Assembly: GCA_016699855.1 (NCBI GenBank)
Contig: CP064988.1
Coordinates: forward strand, 1,888,501 to 1,952,500
DNA from: Rhodospirillales bacterium
Lineage (GTDB): Bacteria; Pseudomonadota; Alphaproteobacteria; Reyranellales; Reyranellaceae
Direction: 5' to 3'
Length of the DNA stretch: 64,000 nucleotides
The notes beneath the pieces were generated by a model. That model ran no database searches, was not told the origin of the DNA, and worked only from the letters and a program-made list of their open reading frames with translations. The translations under genes and the position numbers were made by a program. The number at the start of each line of letters is the position of its first letter. Position 1 is the first letter of the stretch. Shown here in pieces: positions 16,977 to 25,482 of the stretch.

Positions 16977-18545
16977 TCAGGGTAGCGCGAGAATGTCCTT
17001 GAACCACGTCTCCGGCTGCACGCCGGAGGCCTTCCGGTACGCCGCGACATGCTGCGCGACGATTCCGGCGAAGCGGTCGAGATGGCCCGTCCCGCTCTTC
17101 TCGAACTCGATCTTCAGGGTGCCCAACTGCTGACGCACTGTCGAGTCGTCGAAATCCTGTGCGATCTGCACGATCGTGTCGGCGTAGTAGCGCAGATTGC
17201 CCTTCAGCGTCTCGTCGAGGTCCTTCAAGCGCGCGTCGAGCGCGGCGACATCCATGCCGGCCTGCTTCTGCGTGTCGCGGCTGCGCCGCACCTGGTCGAC
17301 GAAGCGGCGGTCCAGCCGCAGCTTGTCGCCGAGGAACGCCGCCAGCCGGATCAGGCTCTTGGCGGCGCGGCCGCGCATCGTCACCTCGTCGTCGAGCCGC
17401 TGCGCGTAGTCGCGCCGCACCGCCGCCAGCCGGGCGCGGATCTCGGGGTCGGTGGTGGCGCGCAGGATGGTCTGCAGCTCGGCCAGCGGATCGCCCTGCG
17501 CCTTGTCGCCGCTGCGCAGCATCTCCGGCTTCTCGAGCGCGTCCCACGCCTTCTTGGTGACGGCGAAGCGCGCCGCCGAGGGGATCACCGGCGCCACCAG
17601 CGCGAGGCGGAAGCCGACGGTCGGCACGCGGCGGGCGCCCTTGTCGTCGAACGGCACCAGCTCGTTGCGGTAGGCCGAGCGCACGTCGTCCTCCGAGGTC
17701 TGGTAGTTGCCGCCCTTCACGGTGTAGCCGCCGGCCTGGCCGTGCAGGCGCGCCAGCTTGTTGAGGCGGAACGGGTCCAGCACGATCTCGTCGACGTTGC
17801 CCAGCATGTCGTGCAGGCCCAGCGGATTGGGCTTCAGCGCGCCGACCAGCTGCAGCTCGCCGTTGGACGATTTCTGGCTGCGGAACCAGACGTATTTCTC
17901 CATGCCGTCGGGCATCGGGAAGGCGCGGTCCTCGAACTGCGAGGCCGACACCGCGATGCCGCCGCGCGCGGCGAATTCCCACTCCGCCTCGGTCGGCAGA
18001 CGCAGGAAGCCCGGTGCGCCGTCCTCGCTCGGCAGTTTGGCGCGGGCGTTGGCCAGCAGCCATTCGGTGTAGGTCTGCGCCGCTTTCGCGGCGTCGAACC
18101 ACGTGGCGCCGGTGACGGGGCGCAGGCCGGCGCGGGTCGGCCCCTCGCACTTGCCGTCGAGCGCCTTCATCTGCAGCTCGGTGGTCTCGTACTTGGCGAT
18201 CCAGTAGATCTTGCGCGTCGCGTCCTTGGGGTCGGCGAAGGCGCCGTCGATGTAGTCGTAGCGGCTGCCCTCGGCGAAGGCGAAGCGCTCGTCGGTGCCG
18301 CCGACCACGATCTTGCGGTCGGCCAGCGCCGATTCGTGCGGCACCTCCACGCGACGGAACACCATCGCCCCGCCGCACGGCATCGGCAGGACCAGATCGC
18401 CCTCGGCCGGCTGCGGGTTGTGGAAGCGCTCCGCCCACGGCGCCGGCGCCGCGGCGGGCGGCGTCTGCTGCGCGCCCGCCGGCGCGGCAGCGGACATGCC
18501 GACGGCGACCGCGGCGATCGCAGCCGCGCGGCGCAGCGCGCTCAC
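16977..18545 (-). CDS. Secreted SUMF1-domain (FGE-like fold) protein with coiled-coil tail
   Basis: About 522 aa from GTG 18545, with signal peptide (ALRRAAAIAAVAVGMSAAAP, AQQ site). The middle carries a formylglycine-generating-enzyme fold: MVFRRVEVPHE, KYETTELQMKAL, LPTEAEWEFAARGG, GLHDMLGNVDEIVLDPF, VKGGNYQTSEDDVRSAYRNE and TVGFRLAL. The Cys that FGE uses just before the Arg (CRxAxR) is Val here, so it should not make formylglycine; it is more likely a binding protein. About 220 further residues are helical with coiled-coil character. First gene of a three-gene envelope operon. The start is uncertain because the nearest AGGAG is 14 or more bases away. Confidence 0.78.
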   Translation of the reverse strand: MSALRRAAAIAAVAVGMSAAAPAGAQQTPPAAAPAPWAERFHNPQPAEGDLVLPMPCGGAMVFRRVEVPHESALADRKIVVGGTDERFAFAEGSRYDYIDGAFADPKDATRKIYWIAKYETTELQMKALDGKCEGPTRAGLRPVTGATWFDAAKAAQTYTEWLLANARAKLPSEDGAPGFLRLPTEAEWEFAARGGIAVSASQFEDRAFPMPDGMEKYVWFRSQKSSNGELQLVGALKPNPLGLHDMLGNVDEIVLDPFRLNKLARLHGQAGGYTVKGGNYQTSEDDVRSAYRNELVPFDDKGARRVPTVGFRLALVAPVIPSAARFAVTKKAWDALEKPEMLRSGDKAQGDPLAELQTILRATTDPEIRARLAAVRRDYAQRLDDEVTMRGRAAKSLIRLAAFLGDKLRLDRRFVDQVRRSRDTQKQAGMDVAALDARLKDLDETLKGNLRYYADTIVQIAQDFDDSTVRQQLGTLKIEFEKSGTGHLDRFAGIVAQHVAAYRKASGVQPETWFKDILALP

Positions 18546-18628
18546 GCATCTCGCAGCAAATCGCTCCTCATACCCCGCCCCCCCTTGTTGGTTGGCGGAT
18601 TCACGCGCGAGGAGTGGTGACGCTTTCG

Positions 18629-18885
18629 CCCTCTCCGCCGCGCAGCGGGGGAGAGGGAGGGGATCCGCCGCGCAGCGGTGGGGGGGGTGAGCTGGTGTCC
18701 GCATCGGCGGGACCGCCGATGACGTATCGAAACGAGCGATACAGGACGCTTCCATTGACCTGGTGAAATCTGATCCCTGCGCGGGGTGCGTTGTCATCAC
18801 GACCGCGTCCGGTACGGCGGCCACCTCACCCTTCCCTTGCTTCGCATGGGCCCCTTCCCTCTCCCCCGCTACGCGGCGGAGAGGG
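18629..18885. repeat. Family B composite inverted repeat
   Basis: Inverted arms beginning CCCTCTCCGCCGCGCAGCGG (left) and ending CTACGCGGCGGAGAGGG (right), around a core of about 130 bases that differs from the other copies. The remaining bases to 19090 hold no gene that I can support. Confidence 0.8.
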
Positions 18886-19090
18886 AGAAGACCGCGCAAC
18901 AGGGCAGGTAGGAACGCGCTCCCCCGTTTTGGAGGCAGGTTGGGGCGCAGGATCGTCGGAAGGTCGGACATCGGCACGTGTCGGTCGCTCGCGGGACGTG
19001 GAAGGTCGCCGTTCGGCGCCACCGTGGCGCGCGATTGTGGAGAAAAGCGGGACGTGATCGTGTCGGACCCGCGCGCGGAGTCTACGCGGC

Positions 19091-20098
19091 TCACGGCAGC
19101 TTCATCCCCCGCGCCGCCATCGCGGCGCGCAGACGGTCGGGATAGTCGGTGATCACCCCGTCGACGCCCATCGCGATCAGCCGGTCCATCTCGGCGCGGT
19201 CGTTGACGGTCCAGGGAATCACTTTCAATCCCAACGCTTGGGCCTCCTTGACCAGTTCGGGCGTCAGATTGCGCCAGAACACCGACCACACCGAGCAACC
19301 CGCCGCCTTGACCAGCCGCGGCAGCGACCCGCCGTGGTCGGCGAGCTTCAGACCGGCGTGCCACGGCGAGGCGCCGCCGCCGGCGCGCCTGACGGTATCC
19401 ATATTGGTCGATTCGATCGTCAGACAACTGGTCTCGATGTCCGGCGCCTGCTTCTTGGTCTCCAGCAGGGTGCGCCAGTCGAACGACTGCACGACGGCGC
19501 GGCCGGCGATGCCCTCGCGGCGGAAGGCCGCGATCGTCATCCGCGCGAAGGTCGCGGGATCCGGCGCCACGCCGGCGGGCATGTCCGGCGTCAGCTTGGT
19601 CTCGATGTTGAACCGCATCGCGGGCTTGCCGGCCGATCTCGTCAGCGCCACCAGCTCCGACAAGGCCGGGATGCGCTCGCCGTCGACCGCCTTCTGCTCC
19701 GGCCATTGGCGGGCGTAGCGGCCCTCGGGATTGAGGCGGCCGACGTCGTAGGATTTCACCTGCGCGAGCGTCAGGCCGCGGATCGCCGGGCCGGTCGACG
19801 TCAGCCATTTGCCGCCGGAATCGCGGGTCAGATCGGGGTTGAGCGCGGGATCGTGCGACAGCACCAGCACGTCGTCGGCCGTCACCGCCAGATCGGTCTC
19901 CAGCGTGGTGACGCCGATCTCCAGCGCGAGCCGGAAGGCGGCCAGCGTGTTCTCCGGCGCCAGCCCGCGCGCGCCGCGGTGGCCCTGGAGGTCGAAGCCC
20001 TGCGCGCCCGCGACCGCCGGCGACAGCGCCGCCAGCAGCGCCGCGAAAGCCGCCGTGGATCGCGTCCACGTGCGCCGCGTCGAGATCGGCCGTTTCAT
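19091..20098 (-). CDS. Periplasmic glycerophosphodiester phosphodiesterase
   Basis: 335-aa TIM-barrel phosphodiesterase that hydrolyses glycerophosphodiesters to glycerol-3-phosphate and an alcohol. It has a signal peptide (AAFAALLAALSPAVAGAQG), then the catalytic QGHRGARGLAPENTLAAF (His and Arg), ETDLAVTADDVLVLSHDP (metal Glu, Asp and second His) and later FNIETKLTP. The end, GVDGVITDYPDRLRA, is the canonical last strand. ATG 20098 is preferred over one nine codons upstream for signal-peptide geometry. A 30-bp perfect hairpin separates it from the MFS gene upstream. Confidence 0.92.
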   Translation of the reverse strand: MKRPISTRRTWTRSTAAFAALLAALSPAVAGAQGFDLQGHRGARGLAPENTLAAFRLALEIGVTTLETDLAVTADDVLVLSHDPALNPDLTRDSGGKWLTSTGPAIRGLTLAQVKSYDVGRLNPEGRYARQWPEQKAVDGERIPALSELVALTRSAGKPAMRFNIETKLTPDMPAGVAPDPATFARMTIAAFRREGIAGRAVVQSFDWRTLLETKKQAPDIETSCLTIESTNMDTVRRAGGGASPWHAGLKLADHGGSLPRLVKAAGCSVWSVFWRNLTPELVKEAQALGLKVIPWTVNDRAEMDRLIAMGVDGVITDYPDRLRAAMAARGMKLP

Positions 20099-20126
20099 CG
20101 CCACCGCCCCCACTGACCATTCCAAC

Positions 20127-20193
20127 TGTCATCCCGAGCGTAGCGAGGGATCCAGGCGCCGAACCTGGATCCCTCGCTACGCTCGGGATGACA
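20127..20193. repeat. Family C palindrome, perfect 30-bp arms
   Basis: Arms 20127-20156 and 20164-20193 are perfectly complementary, loop seven bases. Lies between two co-directional minus-strand genes and could terminate or attenuate transcription, though no T-run follows. Confidence 0.9.
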
Positions 20194-20209
20194 GAATATC
20201 CGAACGCGG

Positions 20210-21367
20210 CTACGCGCGGTAAGTCGCGAGCACGAGCGCGGCGCCGAGGCACAGGCCGGCGGCCGCCAGCATCGAGGGCACGAGGAAGCTGCCGGTCATG
20301 TCGTGGCCGTAGCCCGCGACGATGGGGCCGACGATCTGGCCGACGCCGAACGCCGCCGTCATCGCCGCCAGCCGCCGCCGCGCGTCGCCGGCGGCGAGCG
20401 TGCGCGCCGCCATCAGGCCGAGCGCCGTCAACCCGACGAAGGTGCCGCCCAGCAGCACCGCCGACACGCCCAGCCCGACCACGCCGCCCCAGGCGACGCT
20501 GGCGGCCACCCCTATCGCCTCGACCACGCTGGCCAGCGCGAAGGCGCGCGTCAGCCCGATCCGCCGTCCGACCAACGTCCACACCGCGACGGACGGCATC
20601 GCCGCGAGCCCGACCACCAGCCAGATCGCGGTCTCGGCGCCGGCGATGGCGCCCGGTCCACGCACGATGGCGACGATGAACGTGGCCGTGATGACGTAGC
20701 CGAAGCCGAACAAGCCGTAGGCCACGGCCAACGCCCACAGGCCGGGTCCCGTCGACGCCCGCGTGGCGACCGCGGAGGGCGCGGCGGACGCGCGCGCCTC
20801 CGGAATCAGCGCCGCCGTGACCGCGAGCGCCAGCAGCGACACCGCGCCGCCGCCGAACCACATCGCGCGCCAGTCGGCGCCGACGCCGTCCAGCGCCGCC
20901 GTGAGGACCGCCGATAGCGCGATCCCCGCGCCGACGCCGGCGAAATGCGCCGCCGACAGCCCGCCGCGGCCCGCCGCCGCCAGCCGGTCGAGCACCAGCG
21001 ACGAGGCGAACACCAGCGTGACGGCGCTGGCGACGCCGCCGATGAAGCGCAGCGCCAGGAACGCCGGCGTCGACGCGGCCAGCCCCATCGCGCCGGTGCT
21101 CAACGCGCTGGCCGCCAGCGCCACCAGCAGCCAACGCCGCGCGCCACCGGGCACGGCCGATATCGCCGCCGCCGCCAACGCGCCGGCGAGGTAGCCGGCG
21201 AAATTGGCCGACGCGATCAGCCCGGCCTCGCCCTTGGTCAGCCCGAGCGCCTCGACCATCGACGGCAGCAGCGGCGTGTAGAGGAAGCGTCCGATGCCCA
21301 TCGCGGCCGCCATCGCCGTGGCGCCGCCGAGCGCCAGCGCCAGCGGCCGGACGGGTGTTTCGATCAT
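20210..21367 (-). CDS. YbfB/YjiJ-family MFS transporter
   Basis: Inner-membrane protein of 385 aa with about 12 hydrophobic helices. The N-terminus ATAMGIGRFLYTPLLPSM-like segment and the LGLTKGEAGLIASANFAGYLAGAL segment are characteristic of the YbfB/YjiJ branch of the major facilitator superfamily. Substrate unknown; the group is often annotated as arabinose or drug efflux without proof. Upstream of the GDPD gene on the same strand; divergent from the SnoaL-like gene. Confidence 0.87.
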   Translation of the reverse strand: MIETPVRPLALALGGATAMAAAMGIGRFLYTPLLPSMVEALGLTKGEAGLIASANFAGYLAGALAAAAISAVPGGARRWLLVALAASALSTGAMGLAASTPAFLALRFIGGVASAVTLVFASSLVLDRLAAAGRGGLSAAHFAGVGAGIALSAVLTAALDGVGADWRAMWFGGGAVSLLALAVTAALIPEARASAAPSAVATRASTGPGLWALAVAYGLFGFGYVITATFIVAIVRGPGAIAGAETAIWLVVGLAAMPSVAVWTLVGRRIGLTRAFALASVVEAIGVAASVAWGGVVGLGVSAVLLGGTFVGLTALGLMAARTLAAGDARRRLAAMTAAFGVGQIVGPIVAGYGHDMTGSFLVPSMLAAAGLCLGAALVLATYRA

Positions 21368-21440
21368 GGCGCGAGACTAGCACGGGGACCGGCGCTAGAC
21401 TTTTCGCCGCACGCTTTCGAACCGGACCGGGAGACCGACG

Positions 21441-21908
21441 ATGGACGCCAACGCGATGCTGCGCGAATTCTGCGACGCCGTCGAAAAGAAGGACGGGGCG
21501 CGCTTCGCCCGTCTGTTCACCGACGACGGCGTCTACCACGACGTGTTCTACGGCGCGTTCCAAGGCCACGCCCGCATCGCCTCGATGATCGAGGACTGGT
21601 TCTACAAGACCGCCACTGACTTCCGCTGGGACATGCACGACCCCGTGTTCGACGGCAGGACGCTCTACGCCCGCTACACCTTCAGCTACCGGTCGCTGCT
21701 GCCGGAGGCCAAGGGCGCGCGCGCCATGTTCGAGGGCGTCTCGATCATGCGCATCCGCGACGGCCGCATCGCGGAGTACCGCGAGGTCGCCAACGCCGCC
21801 ACCGGCTTCGTCGACATGAACTTCGCGCCGGAGCGCATCGCCAAGATCCTCAAGCGCGAGGGCGACGAGCTCAAGGGCCGGCCCGAGATGAAGCGGCATC
21901 TCGCCTGA
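21441..21908 (+). CDS. SnoaL-like/NTF2-fold protein
   Basis: 155-aa NTF2-like alpha+beta barrel protein. Typical opening AMLREFCDAVEKKDGARFARLFTDDGVYHD, then YGAFQGHARIASMIEDWF, and a C-terminal VSIMRIRDGRIAEYREVAN. Such proteins act as isomerases, hydrolases or small-molecule binders. It is four bases before the amidotransferase gene, so they are likely co-transcribed. Confidence 0.85.
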   Translation: MDANAMLREFCDAVEKKDGARFARLFTDDGVYHDVFYGAFQGHARIASMIEDWFYKTATDFRWDMHDPVFDGRTLYARYTFSYRSLLPEAKGARAMFEGVSIMRIRDGRIAEYREVANAATGFVDMNFAPERIAKILKREGDELKGRPEMKRHLA

Positions 21909-21912
21909 AGCC

Positions 21913-22650
21913 ATGCGCCTGGGCATCCTCGAACCGGGCGTCACGCCCGACGACCTGATCGACACGCACGGCACCATGCCGGCGATGGCCGAACGCCTGC
22001 TGGCGCCGCTCGATCCGTCGCTGCGCTTCGCCACGTGGCGCGTGGTCGACGACGTGTTCCCGGCCTCGGTGCGCGACGCCGACGCCTGGCTGGTGATGGG
22101 CTCCAAGCACGGCGTCTACGAGGACCTGCCGTGGATGCGCCGCCTGAAGGGCTTCCTGCGCGACGCCGTCGCCGCCGAGGTGCCGGTGGTCGGCATCTGC
22201 TTCGGCCACCAGATCCTCGCCGAGGCGATGGGCGGGCGGGTCGAGAAATCGGCGCGCGGCTGGGGCGTCGGCATCCACCGCTACGCCCTGCCGGACGCCG
22301 CCGGCGGCGGCGAGCTGGCGGTCCACGCGATGCACCAGGACCAGGTGGTCGAACCGCCGCCCGGCGCGGCGCTGATCGCGACCTCGGATTTCTGCCCGTA
22401 CGCCGGCTTCGACTACGCCGGCCGCGCCATCTCGTTCCAGCCGCATCCCGAGTTCGACGAGGCCTTCGCGCGCGCCCTGGTCGAGACGCGCCGGGGCGAC
22501 GCGATCCCGCTCGACGTCGCCGACGCCGCGCTGGCGACCTTCGGCCGCGGCACCGACGCGGTCCGCCTCGCGCGCTGGATCCTCGACTTCCTCAGGACGC
22601 GCCCGTTAGTAGAGCGAAGTCAGCTGCCCAACGTCGGCGGGACATCGTAA
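21913..22650 (+). CDS. Class I glutamine amidotransferase
   Basis: 245-aa GATase-1 protein of the GMP-synthase-like stand-alone type. The nucleophile elbow is VPVVGICFGHQILAEAMGG (Cys about residue 96), and the His-Glu of the triad are in FQPHPEFDEAF. The last 15 or so residues (after FLRT) are in sequence that already looks like the neighbouring AT-richer island, so the native C-terminus may have been replaced. Confidence 0.87.
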   Translation: MRLGILEPGVTPDDLIDTHGTMPAMAERLLAPLDPSLRFATWRVVDDVFPASVRDADAWLVMGSKHGVYEDLPWMRRLKGFLRDAVAAEVPVVGICFGHQILAEAMGGRVEKSARGWGVGIHRYALPDAAGGGELAVHAMHQDQVVEPPPGAALIATSDFCPYAGFDYAGRAISFQPHPEFDEAFARALVETRRGDAIPLDVADAALATFGRGTDAVRLARWILDFLRTRPLVERSQLPNVGGTS

Positions 22651-22729
22651 GTTCGAAAGTCAGAGTGGAGCGCGCCATGCCTCCCCTTACCATCGACAGC
22701 GCGCCTTTGGCCCTACATCATGTCTGACT

Positions 22730-23257
22730 CTAGTGTTCCACCAAACGCGCGCGATAGTTTGGGTCGAGGTACTCGTTAATATCTTTACGAAGTTGTGGGA
22801 GGTATTTTGGAATTTCGTAGTCGAGGCGATGGCGTACTTCCTCCCTCCCGACGTCTCCCTTGGTCGAAATATCCTCGTGCGATTTGTTCCAGAACTGGAG
22901 GAGTTCGCCTTGGTAGCGCGCAAATTTGGAGGCCATTGACTCGTCAAGATAGACTGATTGCCGGAGGATGATGTCATGAAATTTGTGCATTGGATCCATA
23001 TTGACACCAGTATTCTTTACGTAGAGTGCCTTCCTCATGAAATCCAAATAGTCCGCAAACGCATTGTAGATTTCTATAAGCGACTCGAGCCGCTTTTCGT
23101 GAAGCTTCGTAAACTTCACAATATCTTGCTGAAGATCTTTCTTAAACGTTTCGATGCTTTTGGTGATTCTTCTCGACAGAAAAAGAACAATTACTGAAGC
23201 GATCACTCCTGGGATCGCTGTTCCAAGAAGGCTCGACCAGAACGTCGCCCAATTCAT
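22730..23257 (-). CDS. AT-rich single-TM coiled-coil protein, probably acquired
   Basis: 175 aa. One N-terminal TM helix (IPGVIASVIVLFLSRRI) followed by a Lys/Glu-rich coiled coil (IETFKKDLQQDIVKFTKLHE) and a helical soluble domain rich in Tyr, Lys and Asn. Its codons are strikingly AT-rich against the surrounding GC-rich genes, and the stretch of about 22605-23400 shares that composition. The family is unknown to me; small TM-plus-coiled-coil proteins of this kind are common on genomic islands. Convergent with the amidotransferase gene. Confidence 0.7.
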   Translation of the reverse strand: MNWATFWSSLLGTAIPGVIASVIVLFLSRRITKSIETFKKDLQQDIVKFTKLHEKRLESLIEIYNAFADYLDFMRKALYVKNTGVNMDPMHKFHDIILRQSVYLDESMASKFARYQGELLQFWNKSHEDISTKGDVGREEVRHRLDYEIPKYLPQLRKDINEYLDPNYRARLVEH

Positions 23258-23412
23258 GCAGGCCTCCCGAGTTTAACGAGTGCTGATACGAAGGCGCCCT
23301 CGTTTGATGCGTGGAAACGCAAGGTTACTGCTCAGGCAGCGCCCACTTTTCTAGCGGCTCTTGCGCACCTCCCTACACGACAGCTCGTTCAAGTTGGTAT
23401 TACATCGCAATC

Positions 23413-25032
23413 CTACGCCGCCGCCTTCCTCTCGTCCTCGATGATGCGCTGGTAGGCCGGCAGCGTCAGGAACTCGTGGAACACCGGCTGCTCGACCAGG
23501 TCGATCATGAGCTGGGCGGCGTCCTCGTGGCGGCTGGCGGCGTAGGCGGCCTCGCCCATCCGCGCCTTCACCTTGTCGAGCTCCTCGCGCACGATCGCGC
23601 GCACCAGCTCCTTGGTGATGGCGCGCCCGTCGTCGAGCTTCTGGCCGTGGCGCACCCACTGCCAGACCTGCGCGCGGCTGATCTCGGCGGTGGCGGCGTC
23701 CTCCATCAGGTTGAACAGCGGCACGCAGCCGATGCCGCGCAGCCACGCCTCGACGTAGCCGATGCCGACCGCCACGTTCTGCCGCAGGCCGGCCTCGCTC
23801 TTGCCGCCCTCCGGCATCTGGATCAGGTCGGCCGGCGTGACGTGCACGTCCTGGCGCTTGCGGGCGATCTGGTTGGGCTCCTTCATGACCGCGTCGAACT
23901 CGGCCTTTGCGATCTCGACCAGGCCGGGATGCGCCACCCAGGTGCCGTCGTGGCCGTCGCCGGCCTCGCGCTTCTTGTCGGCGCGCACCCGCTCCATCGC
24001 GGCGTCGTTGGCGGCGGGGTCGTTCTTGATCGGGATCTGCGCCGCCATGCCGCCCATGGCGTGGACCTCGCGGCGGTGGCAGGTCTTGATGACGAGCTGG
24101 CTGTAGCTGCGCAGGAAATGCGCCGTCATCGTCACCTCGCCGCGGTTGGGCAGCACCGCCCAGCTCTGCTCGCGGAACTTCTTGATGAAGCTGAAGATGT
24201 AGTCCCAGCGGCCGCAGTTGAGTCCGGCGGAGTGCTGGCGCAGCTCCCACAGGATCTCGTCCATCTCGAAGGTGGCGAGGATGGTCTCGATCAGCACCGT
24301 GCCCTTGACCGTGCCCTGCGGCACGCCGACGACGTTCTGGGCGTGGACGAACACGTCGTTCCACAGCCGCGCCTCGAGATGGCTCTCCATCTTCGGCAGG
24401 TAGAAATACGTGCCGCTGCCGCGCGCCAACCGCTCCTTGGCGTTGTGGAAGAAGTACAGGCCGAAATCGAACAGCGAGCCCGACATCGGCTTGCCGTCGA
24501 CGAACAGGTGCATCTCCGGCAGGTGCCAGCCGCGCGGCCGCACGAACAGCACGGCGGTCTTGTCGTTGAGCTTGTAGGCCTTGCCGCTGGCCGCCTCGAC
24601 GAAGTCGATCTGGCGGCGGTTGGCGTCGCGCAGGTTGATCTGGCCCTCGAGCATGTTGGCCCAGGTCGGCGTCGAGGCGTCCTCGAAATCGGCCATGAAG
24701 ACGTTGGCGCCGCAGTTCAGCGCGTTGACGATCATCTTGCGGTCGACCGGCCCGGTGATCTCGACGCGGCGGTCGAGGATGTCCTTGGGCAGCGGCGCCA
24801 CCGTCCAGTCGCCGTCGCGGACCGCCTGCGTCTCGGGCAGGAAGTCGGGCTTCTCGCCGGCGTCGAGCCGCTTCTGCCGCTCGGCGCGCGCCGCCAGCAG
24901 CGCCTCGCGCGTCGGGTTGAAGCGGCGCTGCAGGTCGACGATGAAGGCCAGCGCCTCGGGCGTGAGGATGGTCTCGAAGCCGGGCTTCACCGCGCCGCGC
25001 AGTTCGACGCCCTCGGGCAGCTGGATCGACAT
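23413..25032 (-). CDS. aceB: Malate synthase A
   Basis: 539-aa glyoxylate-cycle enzyme joining acetyl-CoA and glyoxylate to malate. Motifs: RPRGWHLPEMH with the glyoxylate-binding Arg, FMADFEDASTPTWANMLEGQ, GVPQGTVKGTVLIETILATFEMDEILWELR (metal-binding Glu region), GLNCGRWDYIFSFIKKF and the C-terminal EDAATAEISRAQVWQWVRHG. Length fits the A-type single-chain enzyme. Isocitrate lyase is not in the window. Allows growth on C2 compounds and fatty acids, in keeping with the many acyl-CoA genes. Confidence 0.97.
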   Translation of the reverse strand: MSIQLPEGVELRGAVKPGFETILTPEALAFIVDLQRRFNPTREALLAARAERQKRLDAGEKPDFLPETQAVRDGDWTVAPLPKDILDRRVEITGPVDRKMIVNALNCGANVFMADFEDASTPTWANMLEGQINLRDANRRQIDFVEAASGKAYKLNDKTAVLFVRPRGWHLPEMHLFVDGKPMSGSLFDFGLYFFHNAKERLARGSGTYFYLPKMESHLEARLWNDVFVHAQNVVGVPQGTVKGTVLIETILATFEMDEILWELRQHSAGLNCGRWDYIFSFIKKFREQSWAVLPNRGEVTMTAHFLRSYSQLVIKTCHRREVHAMGGMAAQIPIKNDPAANDAAMERVRADKKREAGDGHDGTWVAHPGLVEIAKAEFDAVMKEPNQIARKRQDVHVTPADLIQMPEGGKSEAGLRQNVAVGIGYVEAWLRGIGCVPLFNLMEDAATAEISRAQVWQWVRHGQKLDDGRAITKELVRAIVREELDKVKARMGEAAYAASRHEDAAQLMIDLVEQPVFHEFLTLPAYQRIIEDERKAAA

Positions 25033-25188
25033 CGGTATCTCCTCCCGGACGCGCCGGTTCGTTCGTGATCGCCTTGATTGACCGGCATTTAACCAATCCC
25101 CCCGCGAGGCGCCACCCGGATTCCGCCGCCGCCCTGCCGCCCGCCGGCACAGGATCGCTGAGCGGATGGCACAAGTCGTCAGTCCTTT

Positions 25189-25402
25189 CCCTCTCCGCCG
25201 CGCAGCGGGGGAGAGGGCGGGGCCCGCGCCGAAGGCGCGGGTACGCCGTATCGGCGAAGCGCCGATACGGCGGCGGTGAGGTGGTCGTCGTACCGTCCGT
25301 AACGTCGATCAGAGAACCGCCGTGCGCGAATATCCAACGTCGATACCCACACGACGACCCACCTCACCCCGACCCTCTCCCCCCGCAAGCGGGCGGAGAG
25401 GG
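25189..25402. repeat. Family B composite inverted repeat
   Basis: Left arm at 25189-25285 with hairpins CTCTCCGCCGCGCAGCGGGG and GCGCCGAAGGCGCGG; right arm at about 25360-25402, inverted. Core about 75 bases. Occupies the gap between divergent malate synthase and urate hydroxylase genes. Confidence 0.8.
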
Positions 25403-25482
25403 AGAATGGCGCGGAGCGGTGCCCCACCGTTGCGGCCACGCCACCGCCGGTCTACCAACCACCGGAGGGGAGCGCGCGCCGC

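Noticed and set aside
16977..18545. Idea that the SUMF1 protein matures the sulfatase-type enzyme at 48.4-50.0 kb
   Set aside because: The catalytic Cys is replaced by Val, and it is secreted; the hydrolase has no visible signal peptide.
16977..22106. A 1709-codon open frame on the minus strand as one giant protein
   Set aside because: Only its last 522 codons (SUMF1 protein) look like protein; the rest is out-of-frame over GDPD and MFS genes and repeats.
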